A stretch of DNA of 64,000 nucleotides, taken from the NCBI GenBank assembly GCA_035306605.1, contig DATGNR010000029.1; one strand, written 5' to 3'. Under the pieces are notes generated by a model. That model saw only the letters and a list, made by a program, of their open reading frames with translations, did not search any database and had not been told where the DNA came from. Shown piece by piece: positions 51,234 through 60,867 of the stretch; within the stretch, counting starts at the first letter, position 1, and the number at the start of each line of letters is the position of its first letter. A program made the position numbers and the translations under genes. The DNA is from Xanthomarina sp035306605 (lineage in GTDB: Bacteria; Bacteroidota; Bacteroidia; Flavobacteriales; Flavobacteriaceae).

Positions 51234-54200
51234 ATGAATCATATAAAGAAAATATCAAAACTTTTAGTTGCCTTTGTATTAATTTTAGGCTTAACTCCTA
51301 TTAATACATACGCACAATATCCTGTTCAGGTTAACGTGAACGTACAACAACCAGTACCACCATATCTACCGCAGATAAAGGCAAATATTACAGGAAACAG
51401 AACTGGTCAGTTGAATCAAGATATCAGTAGTCACCTAGCTGTAACCTTAGTCAATTCGGGTAGTTCACAGAAGCGCGTTAAACTTTCCGGAAAAATAGAG
51501 CGTTTATCACCTGGACCAATGAGTATTTCATTAAGGCCAGGTTATCAGCCTTCTAGTCCTATAATGATAAACCCGCAGCAAATGATTAGGCTTAACCAAC
51601 CCATGCTTGATGACGCTTTTGGAGGGTTTTCTCAAAGTGATTTAGTGTTCAACAATACGAGTTTAAGCGAATTGAGTCAGGGAGGTTTTAACTACAAACT
51701 ACCGGAAGGTACTTATCGTATTTGTGTTACAGCATATGATTTCGAGGATCCAGGCCAGTCAACACCACTTTCTGCTCCTGGAACAGGATGTGCCGTCTTT
51801 ACAATATGCTATAGAGCTGCTGCACCACAATTGATTATGCCTGTATCAACGATGATGCAATCGGTTAGTGGGTTTCAGGATTTCACTCCTACATCTTCCC
51901 AAATTCAATTTAGTTGGACTCCACCAACTACTACATGTGGTATGCCGCTTGGTGCTCTAAATTATGACTTAGAAATTCGTAAAGTCTTCCCAGGACAAAC
52001 AATAAATGATGCCGTATACAATCCACCTGTTTTTGACAAAAAAAACATTCCTACAACAACTTTCATACTAGACACTTTACGGTTTCCAAATGTGTTCCAA
52101 AATGGAGAACGGTATACAATACGGGTAAAAACCAATTTCAGGCCTATGCCAGGCAGTCCACTAGAGATAGCTAACGAAGGTTACAGTCAAGTGGCAGGGT
52201 TAAAATATGTGGTAGCTAAATCAGAAATTCCAGAACCAGAAGAGCCACCATTAGTAGAGGAAATTCAAGACCCTACAGAATATGCAACTAACCGAATTAA
52301 CGGACGCCTATTATGGACATTTAAAAACTCTGAAGTCAAAGCTCCTGATAACAACGTTATTAGTCCACCTGCCACGACAGTAACACCTCCTACTACACAA
52401 ATAGGCACAACTCAAATTCCAAATTTTGAGGTTTCACCCGTTGGTGTTTACTTGGGCAACAATGATATTTTAATGCAAAATGCTTCAGCACTGGGACAGA
52501 CCGATCCCACATTAAATATTGCAACAACATACAATACGATGGAGGCGTATTTTCCTCCTTTCGAAATAGCTACACAGGTATCATTAACTCCACTAGTACC
52601 AGCCGAAAATATTATTAGTACGAATGCTGCTACATCAATAAGTTATAATTATGAAAATTCAGGAAGCGATCCTGCAGAAAAACGTTACCCGCTGAGCAAT
52701 GTAACCGTTGTTTTAAAAGGAAAACGGAAAGCATCTTCAGCTCCTCAATCACAAACTAGCGTAACTCCATTTACAAATACACCGAACTACGTACCATATA
52801 CCATTCAAGATGATTTGCAATTCTCAGGATTACGAACAATTGATGATTGGCCAGGTTCTTCAAGTATTACCGGGATTGCAAATCAACCAAACGTATCTAG
52901 TACAACCACAGGGAACAGTAATTACAGTTCAACCAATATAAATGATGTTTCCTTAAAAGTATTAGCATCAGGAGTAACGAATGCTGATGGTAATTATACG
53001 CTTGACTTTATTCACCCAAGATTTTCTGGGCTCGATCAATACGAAGAGGTTATTCTAACTGTAAATGCTCCTGGATTTTATGATTTCACCTATAAAATTC
53101 CGCTAAATGAAATTGACACTCTTAATGAAATTAACCTTGGAGAAAAAGTGCTTCTTGCAAACACTTACCGCTTCTCTGCAGTAGTAAATGCACCAAATAT
53201 TGAGGGCAACAAGGCCAATCTAGGAAAAGTTCAAGTTCGAATGTACCGTGAGGCACAAGAAATAGCAGAATTCCCTTATTTACAGCAAGAAGGAAACGTA
53301 CCTGCGGAAGCTAAAGAAAGCAAGAACATTAATGGAAAAGAATATTTCTTGGTAGCGGTTGACAGTATTAATAAAGGAGAACCTCACTCACAAATATTCC
53401 AATTTAAAAAACTATTCTATCAAGGTAACCTTAAAGTAGAGGTCCAAGCTGAAGCAGAAAATTTAGAAACTTTACGAACAGACTTAAGAGTTACTCCTCA
53501 AAACATGGCTAAGGAGAAGATTATGTTGGTTAAGGCAAGTTATAATGCCGTTCTAACAGAACCAGCTGTAAAAGGTCGAGTAGTTTTATATGCTGGGGAA
53601 AACACAGTATCTATAAAAGATGCCATTGTAAAAGTAACTTATAACCCGGAAGACGTATTATTTGGAGGGCCTCCTGCATATACCAATCAGGAAGTAATAG
53701 ATGTAATAAACAATATGCAAAATAGCCAACCTCAGCTTCCGAATATAGATTTAAATAACCCATTAACCTACAGTGGTATTCAAAGCCCAAGTGGAGTAAC
53801 ACTTCCTGTTTCTGTTACAACACCAGCAACAACTACCAATTTAGGAACAGTTAGTAACATAAACAATTTTCAAGTTGGCCAGTTTCATGTATCTTCTGCA
53901 GTTAATTTTACCGAGCTTAACATACCAGATTTCTTGGTACCGGCCCCAATTGATAGCGGATATTATTCAACTACAACCGATGAATCAGGAAATTTTTATA
54001 TTGGAAATTTACCAACTCTAAAAGCGGGCGCTGAATTCACGATTGAATTAGTTTCAGTACCTTATAGCTATCGAGATTTAGCCGTTAATCCTGCTAATAA
54101 AAAATTCCAAGCTAGCATAGCCTCTGGTGTAATTGCTTATAAAGAGTTTAAACTAGATGCTCAAGTAACACCTTTAGTAGGTAGAGTTGTAGATGCAGAC

Positions 54201-57200
54201 GGTGAACCTTTAGCGCACGCAAAACTTCATTTTGAAGGAAGCGATTCGTTCTTTGAAACAGGAAGTACAGGAATTTTTCAAACAACCTTTTATCCTGGCA
54301 CACATACCATTATAATAGAGAAACCTGGATATGTAACAAAGGAAGGCAAGGTTCATATTAATGAGAGTCAAGTAAGTATAGACCCTCCTTTAGTTCCAGA
54401 AAGTCAACTGGTAGCAACCTTAGATGTGCCAACATATAACGAGCCTTTAAATAGCAGCAATCAAGAAGGCTTCTACCAAAGCTTGAATCAAACACCTACG
54501 GTACAAATAGAATTGTCAAATGGAGGGGTTATGAATCCAAATTTATTTGGACAAGCTACTTATGTAACCGAACTATCAACTCCGTACGAGACATTAGGTT
54601 CAATGATGGATGATACATTTGGGATACCAGAATCTTTTGCCGAAGCCACGCTAGATATGGGGGAAATAGGATACTTAAATGAAAAAAGAGCCAAAGTAAA
54701 ATTCATTGTAAAAGATGAAACAGATGCTGACAAATTACTTGAAGGCGTTACCATTAATCTTTTTAACACCTCTGGCGTTACCAATGAAAATGGGGAGTTT
54801 TTATATGAAGGATTTGGAGGCAGTGTCGATATGGCTCTTATTCCGCGAGACGGATCTGGTTATCTTCCTTTAGAATCTTCAATTGAACTAAGATCCGACA
54901 ACCAACTTTATGAAATGACATTATTCCTTGAAAAAGGAATCCGATTGTATGGAAATGTAACAAGCAATAATACTGCCCTAGATAGTGTAAATATATCAGT
55001 AGAAGGAAGTAAGTATATAACAACATTATCTCGTGAAGATGGTACCTACGAATTATATGTACCTTCTGGAGAACAAGAAATTCGTGCGGCCAAAAGCGGT
55101 TACATAGCTCAAAAGGAAAACATGACCTTCCAAACAGGTTCCGATGTTGAATTCAACTTCACTTTAGGAGATGGCGGTGGTAAAAACATTGAACAATTAT
55201 TAGGCTTTGATATAGAATTAGAAAAAGCTGAAGCCGCAGCGAATGGAGCTGAAGTATGGACTGGAAGATTTGTGAATATAACTCCTTATTTACCTGTTTT
55301 TCAACCAGACGGTCGACCATTTTTACCTTTTGCCAACATAAAAGTAACTTTTGATGATGATGGGAATGCCATACCAGAAAACAATAAAGTAATAACGGAC
55401 AAAACATCATTACCACTTACTTTGTTTAATTATTTACCAATTAAATTTCAAAACAAAGGAGAACAAATTGCTGTAATTAAAAACTCGAAAGGATGGGGAA
55501 GCATAAGTGGACAATTAGAATTAGATGTAGATCGTATTTTAGGGGAATACAATATCACTTTCCTAAAAGAATATTTGCCAAAAATTATAACCACGGACCA
55601 AACTACTCCAGGTTCTATTGAAATTTTCCTAGGAGAGGGTGCTACAGGCATGCCAGGAATAGGAGAAGAGAACATGGATACTTTAGAAGGCATGGCAATG
55701 GATGCAGCACAAGACGCAGCACAGGATGCATTGCCAAATCCTGACGGCTTGCAAGATGCTGTTGACACCGTTAATAGCTACGTAGTAGATGCAGAAAACC
55801 TAAGGTTCCGATTGGCAGCAGAAGGAACTCAACCGGTAAAAATTGAGTTATATGGCTTTACTGTGGTTTTAGATTTAGCCAATACGTTAATTAGTCCTGA
55901 TGGTCTGAAGCTTGCTGGAGAAATTATTTCGCCACAATTCGGACCTGTTAAAGCTCTGGAGCTTCCACTAAAAACACTTAAACTGAATCAAGCTTTTAAA
56001 ATAACAGAAGTTGATATACCAACAGATGAGCTACCAGAACTAGAAATTGGTGGATGGAAAGGATCTTTAACTTCACTTATAATCAACGAAAGCGGAATAA
56101 AACTAGGGGGAGAAATATCGGTTAAATTACCATATTCAGAAACCTCATCCTTAGAGTTTTCAAATTTAAAAATTACTAAAGACGGTGTTTACGGAGGTAA
56201 ATTTGAAGTTACAAGAAACGGAATTGACTTGTTTGATGCGGCTTTAATAAAAGACAATGGAACAGAACTTAGTTTTGGTCAAATTGGAAATAGTGGTATC
56301 TATAGTTTATCTGGAAGTGTAGATATGAAATTTAAAAAACTAATAGATAAAGAAATTAAAATTCCAAGATTCCAAATTCAAACAGATGGCCACTTTTCTG
56401 TACAAGCACCAGTAAATTACAGTTCCGATTTTGGCTTCGCATCTTATAGCATTAATGACTTAGTTATAAGTAATGCCACTGGGCAAATGCCATATATTGA
56501 ACTTTTAGGCGAGCTTAAAACCGACATACCATTCTTAGATTTTAGTGCAAACAACATTAAGTTTCAGGCTACGGAAAATGGCAGTGCTGAATTAACTGTA
56601 GGTAAAATTGCTGCCGACCTTGACGTTCCTGTAATTAATTGCGGATTAGAATTAGATTTAAGAGACAACGGTCTTGCTGGTGGTGGAAGTTTAGAAATAC
56701 CTGGCACCTCAATTGGAGCCGACATTAATTTCCATTATTTTAAATTAGACAGCGGAATAGATATGGGTGCATCATTTGTAGCCGGAGCTCCAATTCCTTT
56801 AGGAGCAGTAACTATAGGTAAACTAGGTGGAGGCTTCACTTACAACACAAGCAATAGTAAATTTAAAGTGGAAATTAAAGGAGAGGCATCCATATCAGGA
56901 TTATCTCAAGCCGTTAAACTTTCACCTATAAATCTTTCCGTAGAATCTGGACCAGTTATTAAAGGAGACACCAAAGTTCTAATAGGTGATAAATTTGCTT
57001 TAGCGGAGTCTACTGTAGAATTAAATTTCCCTTCGAAATTATTTGCTATAACAGTTGATGCTAAAATGGAACCAATGGAAGGCTTAGGTAAAGCAGACTT
57101 GAATGGCCTAATGCGAGTAAGCTGGGATACTGCGAAACCTTACGCTTTCCTTGGCGTTAATACAACGATTAAATTAGCTGGTTTGATAAATGCTAATGGA

Positions 57201-57806
57201 CAGTTTGCTATGGGAGTCAATGTAAAAAACCCAAAACATGGTGATAACGATATTGCTCAATACTTTAGAAACCTAGATGACAATTTAGTGTCAAGCAATT
57301 ACACCTTCTCTGGTTTATATGCTTATGGAAGCGTAGACGTAGGGCCACCTAGCCCTGAAGTTAAAGGGGATTTCTGGATTGCAAGCTTTAGCGCTTACTA
57401 CCGTTCCTCCTTAAAAACTTGTTTATTACTTAATTTCGCAGAAGCCAATTACCTTTTAAGTATTAACGGAAGTATAGAGGCAAAAGCTAGTGCTTGCCTT
57501 GGTATATCGGGAGTATGGAGAGGTTGCATGAGCGCTGGTTTTAATACCTGCTACCGTTTTGAAGGAGGAAGGAATAACAGTAAAGGTTGGTACTTCAATG
57601 GAAAAGTTGGAGCTGAATTAACTTTTCGGGTTGGAAGTTTAAATCCGCGTTGTAACGATTGGTCATTTGACGCCGGGTTTTGGTACACTAAATTCGGAGC
57701 AAAAGGCTGTGTTAATGCACATGCATCTATTGATTATGGTCAATTTTCTGGCTTGAAGCTTGATGGAGGGCTTGGAGGAAATAATAACGGCGTTAATTGT
57801 AGATAA
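51234..57806 (+). CDS. Giant exported multi-domain beta-rich protein (about 2190 aa)
   Basis: This 2190-residue protein has a signal peptide (LLVAFVLILGLTPINTYAQ). An N-terminal beta domain (~30-350) contains YPVQVNVNVQQPVPPYLP and FSWTPPTTTCG. A proline-rich hinge (EIPEPEEPPLVEE) follows. Several carboxypeptidase-regulatory-like beta-sandwiches come next, near residues 582 (GVTNADGNYTLDF), 776 (AVKGRVVLYAGENT), 980 (LVGRVVDADGEPLAHAKL), 1155 (KFIVKDETDADKLLEGV) and 1237 (LYGNVTSNNTALDSVNI). The C-terminal ~700 residues are long repeated beta strands ending in a Cys-rich tail (SACLGISGVWRGCMSAGF ... GVNCR). There is no T9SS sorting domain and no transmembrane span after the signal. I recall similar proteins annotated with a TANFOR domain but could not confirm it here. 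The start is ATG 51234. Confidence 0.75.
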   Translation: MNHIKKISKLLVAFVLILGLTPINTYAQYPVQVNVNVQQPVPPYLPQIKANITGNRTGQLNQDISSHLAVTLVNSGSSQKRVKLSGKIERLSPGPMSISLRPGYQPSSPIMINPQQMIRLNQPMLDDAFGGFSQSDLVFNNTSLSELSQGGFNYKLPEGTYRICVTAYDFEDPGQSTPLSAPGTGCAVFTICYRAAAPQLIMPVSTMMQSVSGFQDFTPTSSQIQFSWTPPTTTCGMPLGALNYDLEIRKVFPGQTINDAVYNPPVFDKKNIPTTTFILDTLRFPNVFQNGERYTIRVKTNFRPMPGSPLEIANEGYSQVAGLKYVVAKSEIPEPEEPPLVEEIQDPTEYATNRINGRLLWTFKNSEVKAPDNNVISPPATTVTPPTTQIGTTQIPNFEVSPVGVYLGNNDILMQNASALGQTDPTLNIATTYNTMEAYFPPFEIATQVSLTPLVPAENIISTNAATSISYNYENSGSDPAEKRYPLSNVTVVLKGKRKASSAPQSQTSVTPFTNTPNYVPYTIQDDLQFSGLRTIDDWPGSSSITGIANQPNVSSTTTGNSNYSSTNINDVSLKVLASGVTNADGNYTLDFIHPRFSGLDQYEEVILTVNAPGFYDFTYKIPLNEIDTLNEINLGEKVLLANTYRFSAVVNAPNIEGNKANLGKVQVRMYREAQEIAEFPYLQQEGNVPAEAKESKNINGKEYFLVAVDSINKGEPHSQIFQFKKLFYQGNLKVEVQAEAENLETLRTDLRVTPQNMAKEKIMLVKASYNAVLTEPAVKGRVVLYAGENTVSIKDAIVKVTYNPEDVLFGGPPAYTNQEVIDVINNMQNSQPQLPNIDLNNPLTYSGIQSPSGVTLPVSVTTPATTTNLGTVSNINNFQVGQFHVSSAVNFTELNIPDFLVPAPIDSGYYSTTTDESGNFYIGNLPTLKAGAEFTIELVSVPYSYRDLAVNPANKKFQASIASGVIAYKEFKLDAQVTPLVGRVVDADGEPLAHAKLHFEGSDSFFETGSTGIFQTTFYPGTHTIIIEKPGYVTKEGKVHINESQVSIDPPLVPESQLVATLDVPTYNEPLNSSNQEGFYQSLNQTPTVQIELSNGGVMNPNLFGQATYVTELSTPYETLGSMMDDTFGIPESFAEATLDMGEIGYLNEKRAKVKFIVKDETDADKLLEGVTINLFNTSGVTNENGEFLYEGFGGSVDMALIPRDGSGYLPLESSIELRSDNQLYEMTLFLEKGIRLYGNVTSNNTALDSVNISVEGSKYITTLSREDGTYELYVPSGEQEIRAAKSGYIAQKENMTFQTGSDVEFNFTLGDGGGKNIEQLLGFDIELEKAEAAANGAEVWTGRFVNITPYLPVFQPDGRPFLPFANIKVTFDDDGNAIPENNKVITDKTSLPLTLFNYLPIKFQNKGEQIAVIKNSKGWGSISGQLELDVDRILGEYNITFLKEYLPKIITTDQTTPGSIEIFLGEGATGMPGIGEENMDTLEGMAMDAAQDAAQDALPNPDGLQDAVDTVNSYVVDAENLRFRLAAEGTQPVKIELYGFTVVLDLANTLISPDGLKLAGEIISPQFGPVKALELPLKTLKLNQAFKITEVDIPTDELPELEIGGWKGSLTSLIINESGIKLGGEISVKLPYSETSSLEFSNLKITKDGVYGGKFEVTRNGIDLFDAALIKDNGTELSFGQIGNSGIYSLSGSVDMKFKKLIDKEIKIPRFQIQTDGHFSVQAPVNYSSDFGFASYSINDLVISNATGQMPYIELLGELKTDIPFLDFSANNIKFQATENGSAELTVGKIAADLDVPVINCGLELDLRDNGLAGGGSLEIPGTSIGADINFHYFKLDSGIDMGASFVAGAPIPLGAVTIGKLGGGFTYNTSNSKFKVEIKGEASISGLSQAVKLSPINLSVESGPVIKGDTKVLIGDKFALAESTVELNFPSKLFAITVDAKMEPMEGLGKADLNGLMRVSWDTAKPYAFLGVNTTIKLAGLINANGQFAMGVNVKNPKHGDNDIAQYFRNLDDNLVSSNYTFSGLYAYGSVDVGPPSPEVKGDFWIASFSAYYRSSLKTCLLLNFAEANYLLSINGSIEAKASACLGISGVWRGCMSAGFNTCYRFEGGRNNSKGWYFNGKVGAELTFRVGSLNPRCNDWSFDAGFWYTKFGAKGCVNAHASIDYGQFSGLKLDGGLGGNNNGVNCR

Positions 57807-57823
57807 TTATAAAAAACAATCAC

Positions 57824-59854
57824 ATGGAAAATTATAAAAAACACTTTACCCAAATACTTTTAGCAACACTTACTTTAACTCTAAGTTTGGGTGCATATAG
57901 TCAGGAAATAGAAACGAAAATGTTGCTTCCTGGACCCGACGGCGTAGTTATGGCTATTGGGGGGTTATTCAATTACAAACTGGAAAACAAGAATAATAAT
58001 TTTCCTACACCTAACGAGATAATTACTATATACAAAAGCAACGTAAAAGGAAAAAAGAATCAAAAAATAGCCACCATCTCCTTTCCTGCCTCTGCCTCTG
58101 AAATGGAGAAAAAAATGAGTCCTGAGTTGAAGACAGATGTTCTAAACCAACTAAAAACAGATAATATGCAAAATGCATATGAGGTTATTAGAAACTATGG
58201 AAGAGACACTTTAGGTCTTTTAATAATCTCACCAGAATTGCAGAAAATTTTGGGGATGTTATATACGGACACCACATGGAAGCCTGGCGATCAGGTTACT
58301 TATCATTTTGATAGAACCAATGAATTGGGCACTCAACAAAACCTATATTCTGAATCATTAGATGGGAGTCTTCCAGAGTACTCAACTAAATTCAAACTTT
58401 CGAGGTATAATATTTTTGAAGATAATGTAACTGGTGAATGGGAGGCTGAAATAGTTGAAAAGGAAGAGATCCCTATGTTTGCTCAATTATATTCAAGAAA
58501 AAACAACGAAGAAAATTTCACGCTAAACACACGTATTTTCACTAGTCAGAAATCAACAAAAATTGCTTCGGTTTATCATTCAGAAGACATGGAACCTAAT
58601 GGTAATCTAGCTTGGTATATACGTACCATTGATGCAGCAGGAAACCTTGGAAAACCTTCGGACACATTATACGCTATAAATTTTAATAAAAATAAAATAG
58701 CTCCAATTGAAAACCTAAAGGTTACTGACACATTAAACAGCCTATTGGTTACATGGAAGCCGCTACCGCGAAAAGCCTATTACACGGCTATTCAAATATT
58801 AAAATCTAGGAAATTAGGTGAAGATTATGTGGTTTTAGACACCATAGCTCCTACTAAAAGTTCCTTTATGGACAAACAGGTTATCCCTGGCTCCTCTTAC
58901 TTTTATAAAGTACGCCCATTGTTATTTGATTTGCCAGGGGTAGAACCAATGGTATTCACGGAGGTTTCCGGCTATAAAGAAGTTAATGAGGAATTATTAC
59001 CATCCACGCCACAAGGCTTACAAGCTGTTAATAAAGATGGTAAAATAGAACTTAGTTGGTTACCTAATCCTGAGCTTAATATTTTTGGGTATTATGTTTT
59101 ACGCGGTACTTCATTAAATAACATGAAGGTTATTGATGGACCAATTAAACGTCATCATTACACAGATAGTACATTTAGTAAATCATATTCAGGCCAATAT
59201 ACCTACGCATTACAGGTATTAAATAACGGGCAAAAAATGAGTGATACATCTGCAGCTGTTTCCGTTTCTATTCGTCAAGCAACCATATTACTATCACCAG
59301 GAGGTGTACACGCGAGACGTGTACCAGAAGGAATTAGTTTGGAATGGGAAAACACCCGAATTAAAGATAACAGCATTATAGGTTATATCTTGTACCGAAG
59401 AGAAAAAGGTGAGGAACAATACCAACTGCTAAGCAATAAGCCAATTTCACTTCCTGCCTATGTAGATTCAAACACATTACCAGAAAAAATATATGAGTAT
59501 GCAGTAAGCTCTATAGATACCTGGGGGAACCAAAGCATCCTTTCTCCTTTTGTGGGTATTTCAGCGAACAGTGATGACTTTTTAAAACCACCTTCAAGTA
59601 TTTCACTTCGAAATTTACAATCGGGTATAGAGGTTTCATGGGCAAAACCATATGATGTTAGCACCCGCGAATACGTTATTTACCGAACAACTATTAAAAA
59701 TAATAAATTCGAAAAAATAGCAACGGTTAACCCTTCTACTCCATATGTTGATAAAAGTGTTCAAGGAAACACACTTTACAAATATGCTGTTTCCGTTAAA
59801 GGAAACAATACAGAAGGACTTAAGAGTACGGAGCAACTAATAAGAAGACCATAA
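57824..59854 (+). CDS. Exported fibronectin type III repeat protein
   Basis: This is a 676-residue protein with a signal peptide (ILLATLTLTLSLGAYSQ). The N-terminal ~290 residues are unassigned; the end of that part (NLAWYIRTIDAAGNLGKPSD) already looks FnIII-like. Four FnIII domains follow, starting near residues 291 (IENLKVTDTLNSLLVTWKPL), 395 (QGLQAVNKDGKIELSWLPN), 490 (GVHARRVPEGISLEWENTRI) and 589 (SSISLRNLQSGIEVSWAKP). No T9SS domain or catalytic motif is visible. It starts 17 bp after the giant protein gene, so all three probably form one operon. A role in binding or assembling the giant protein is plausible but unproven. Confidence 0.85.
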   Translation: MENYKKHFTQILLATLTLTLSLGAYSQEIETKMLLPGPDGVVMAIGGLFNYKLENKNNNFPTPNEIITIYKSNVKGKKNQKIATISFPASASEMEKKMSPELKTDVLNQLKTDNMQNAYEVIRNYGRDTLGLLIISPELQKILGMLYTDTTWKPGDQVTYHFDRTNELGTQQNLYSESLDGSLPEYSTKFKLSRYNIFEDNVTGEWEAEIVEKEEIPMFAQLYSRKNNEENFTLNTRIFTSQKSTKIASVYHSEDMEPNGNLAWYIRTIDAAGNLGKPSDTLYAINFNKNKIAPIENLKVTDTLNSLLVTWKPLPRKAYYTAIQILKSRKLGEDYVVLDTIAPTKSSFMDKQVIPGSSYFYKVRPLLFDLPGVEPMVFTEVSGYKEVNEELLPSTPQGLQAVNKDGKIELSWLPNPELNIFGYYVLRGTSLNNMKVIDGPIKRHHYTDSTFSKSYSGQYTYALQVLNNGQKMSDTSAAVSVSIRQATILLSPGGVHARRVPEGISLEWENTRIKDNSIIGYILYRREKGEEQYQLLSNKPISLPAYVDSNTLPEKIYEYAVSSIDTWGNQSILSPFVGISANSDDFLKPPSSISLRNLQSGIEVSWAKPYDVSTREYVIYRTTIKNNKFEKIATVNPSTPYVDKSVQGNTLYKYAVSVKGNNTEGLKSTEQLIRRP

Positions 59855-60236
59855 ACCTATAATGAAAAAATAAGGTGCTTAAAGTCCTTCTTTAAATAAA
59901 ACTATAGGCTGTACCAATAATAATGCTTGTAAAGGCTGCTAAACTGTGTTTTCAGCCATTCTTTTCTCATTGAAAATTCATGGAAAGGAATAGATAGTTC
60001 AATACTTCTTGTTTTTAGGTTGTACTATTATTTTTAGTATAGCTAACCTAGAAGAAGTTATTACAGCTTTAGAGTAGTAAAATAAAGGACTAAGTATGAT
60101 TGAGAGTAGATTAACAAAACTTGATTAGCCTATTTAATGGGTATGTTTTAGAAGTGCTTTATTGGACCTTTTTAAGGGAATATCCAATAGAAAAACTATA
60201 AATGACGGATTTTATCATATAATTGAGTACCTACTT
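59855..60236. other. Intergenic region between the FnIII gene and gldD
   Basis: About 380 AT-rich bases between convergent genes. I find no gene; the only structure is a weak 7-bp hairpin (TATTGGA/TCCAATA) near 60160-60190. Confidence 0.45.
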
Positions 60237-60818
60237 CTACTTCCACGTAATGGTTTCCATAATGTGCTTAATATCTTTTTCTAAATATTTTGCAGCTGGA
60301 TAAATAGAATCGTAATTAGGTTTCGTGTAGAAATACAAGGAGCCGGTTAAGAAATGTTTGATACTATCCGTAACATAAAACTGAGATTGTGAGGCTGCAT
60401 TCCCTCCTACCTCATATAACATTCCGTACACCTTTCTATCATCATTAACATAAGGTTGCTCGATAATCTCATCGGCCTTTCTTGTATGTTCTTGAGTGAA
60501 TTTCTGTGCATCACGCAAAAAAGAAATCAAATTTTCTTGATTATTGTCTATGCTTTTATAAGTTAAATAAATAGAGCCTTTTAATCCAGAATATTGCAAA
60601 GTGACTCCATAACTCTCCGTCGGACCATCAATGGTTTTAGTTTCAACAGTACTAACCATCTCGTTTTTTTCAAAAGTAAATGGAAGGTCGTTCTTCAGGT
60701 TTTTATAAACTGCATCTGGAAATTCCAACCTTAAATAAGCTTGAGGTTTTGGCACAGGATCTTGACCACAAGACAGGCAAATTAAAAGAATACAAATAGC
60801 TAAAAAGGTGTTTTTCAT
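60237..60818 (-). CDS. gldD: Gliding motility lipoprotein GldD
   Basis: GldD (193 aa) is a lipoprotein needed for gliding and T9SS function in Flavobacterium johnsoniae. The signal peptide ends in LSCG (lipid Cys about 18), followed by PKPQAYLRLEFPDAVYKNL, which is highly typical of the family. The rest is a single compact domain. It lies 49 bp after gldE in the order mutY-ssb-gldE-gldD, an arrangement I know from flavobacteria. Its molecular activity is not established. Confidence 0.92.
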   Translation of the reverse strand: MKNTFLAICILLICLSCGQDPVPKPQAYLRLEFPDAVYKNLKNDLPFTFEKNEMVSTVETKTIDGPTESYGVTLQYSGLKGSIYLTYKSIDNNQENLISFLRDAQKFTQEHTRKADEIIEQPYVNDDRKVYGMLYEVGGNAASQSQFYVTDSIKHFLTGSLYFYTKPNYDSIYPAAKYLEKDIKHIMETITWK

Positions 60819-60867
60819 TTACTAAATATTATAACGAGAAATTAATAAACCTGATTCTTTTTAAGGT

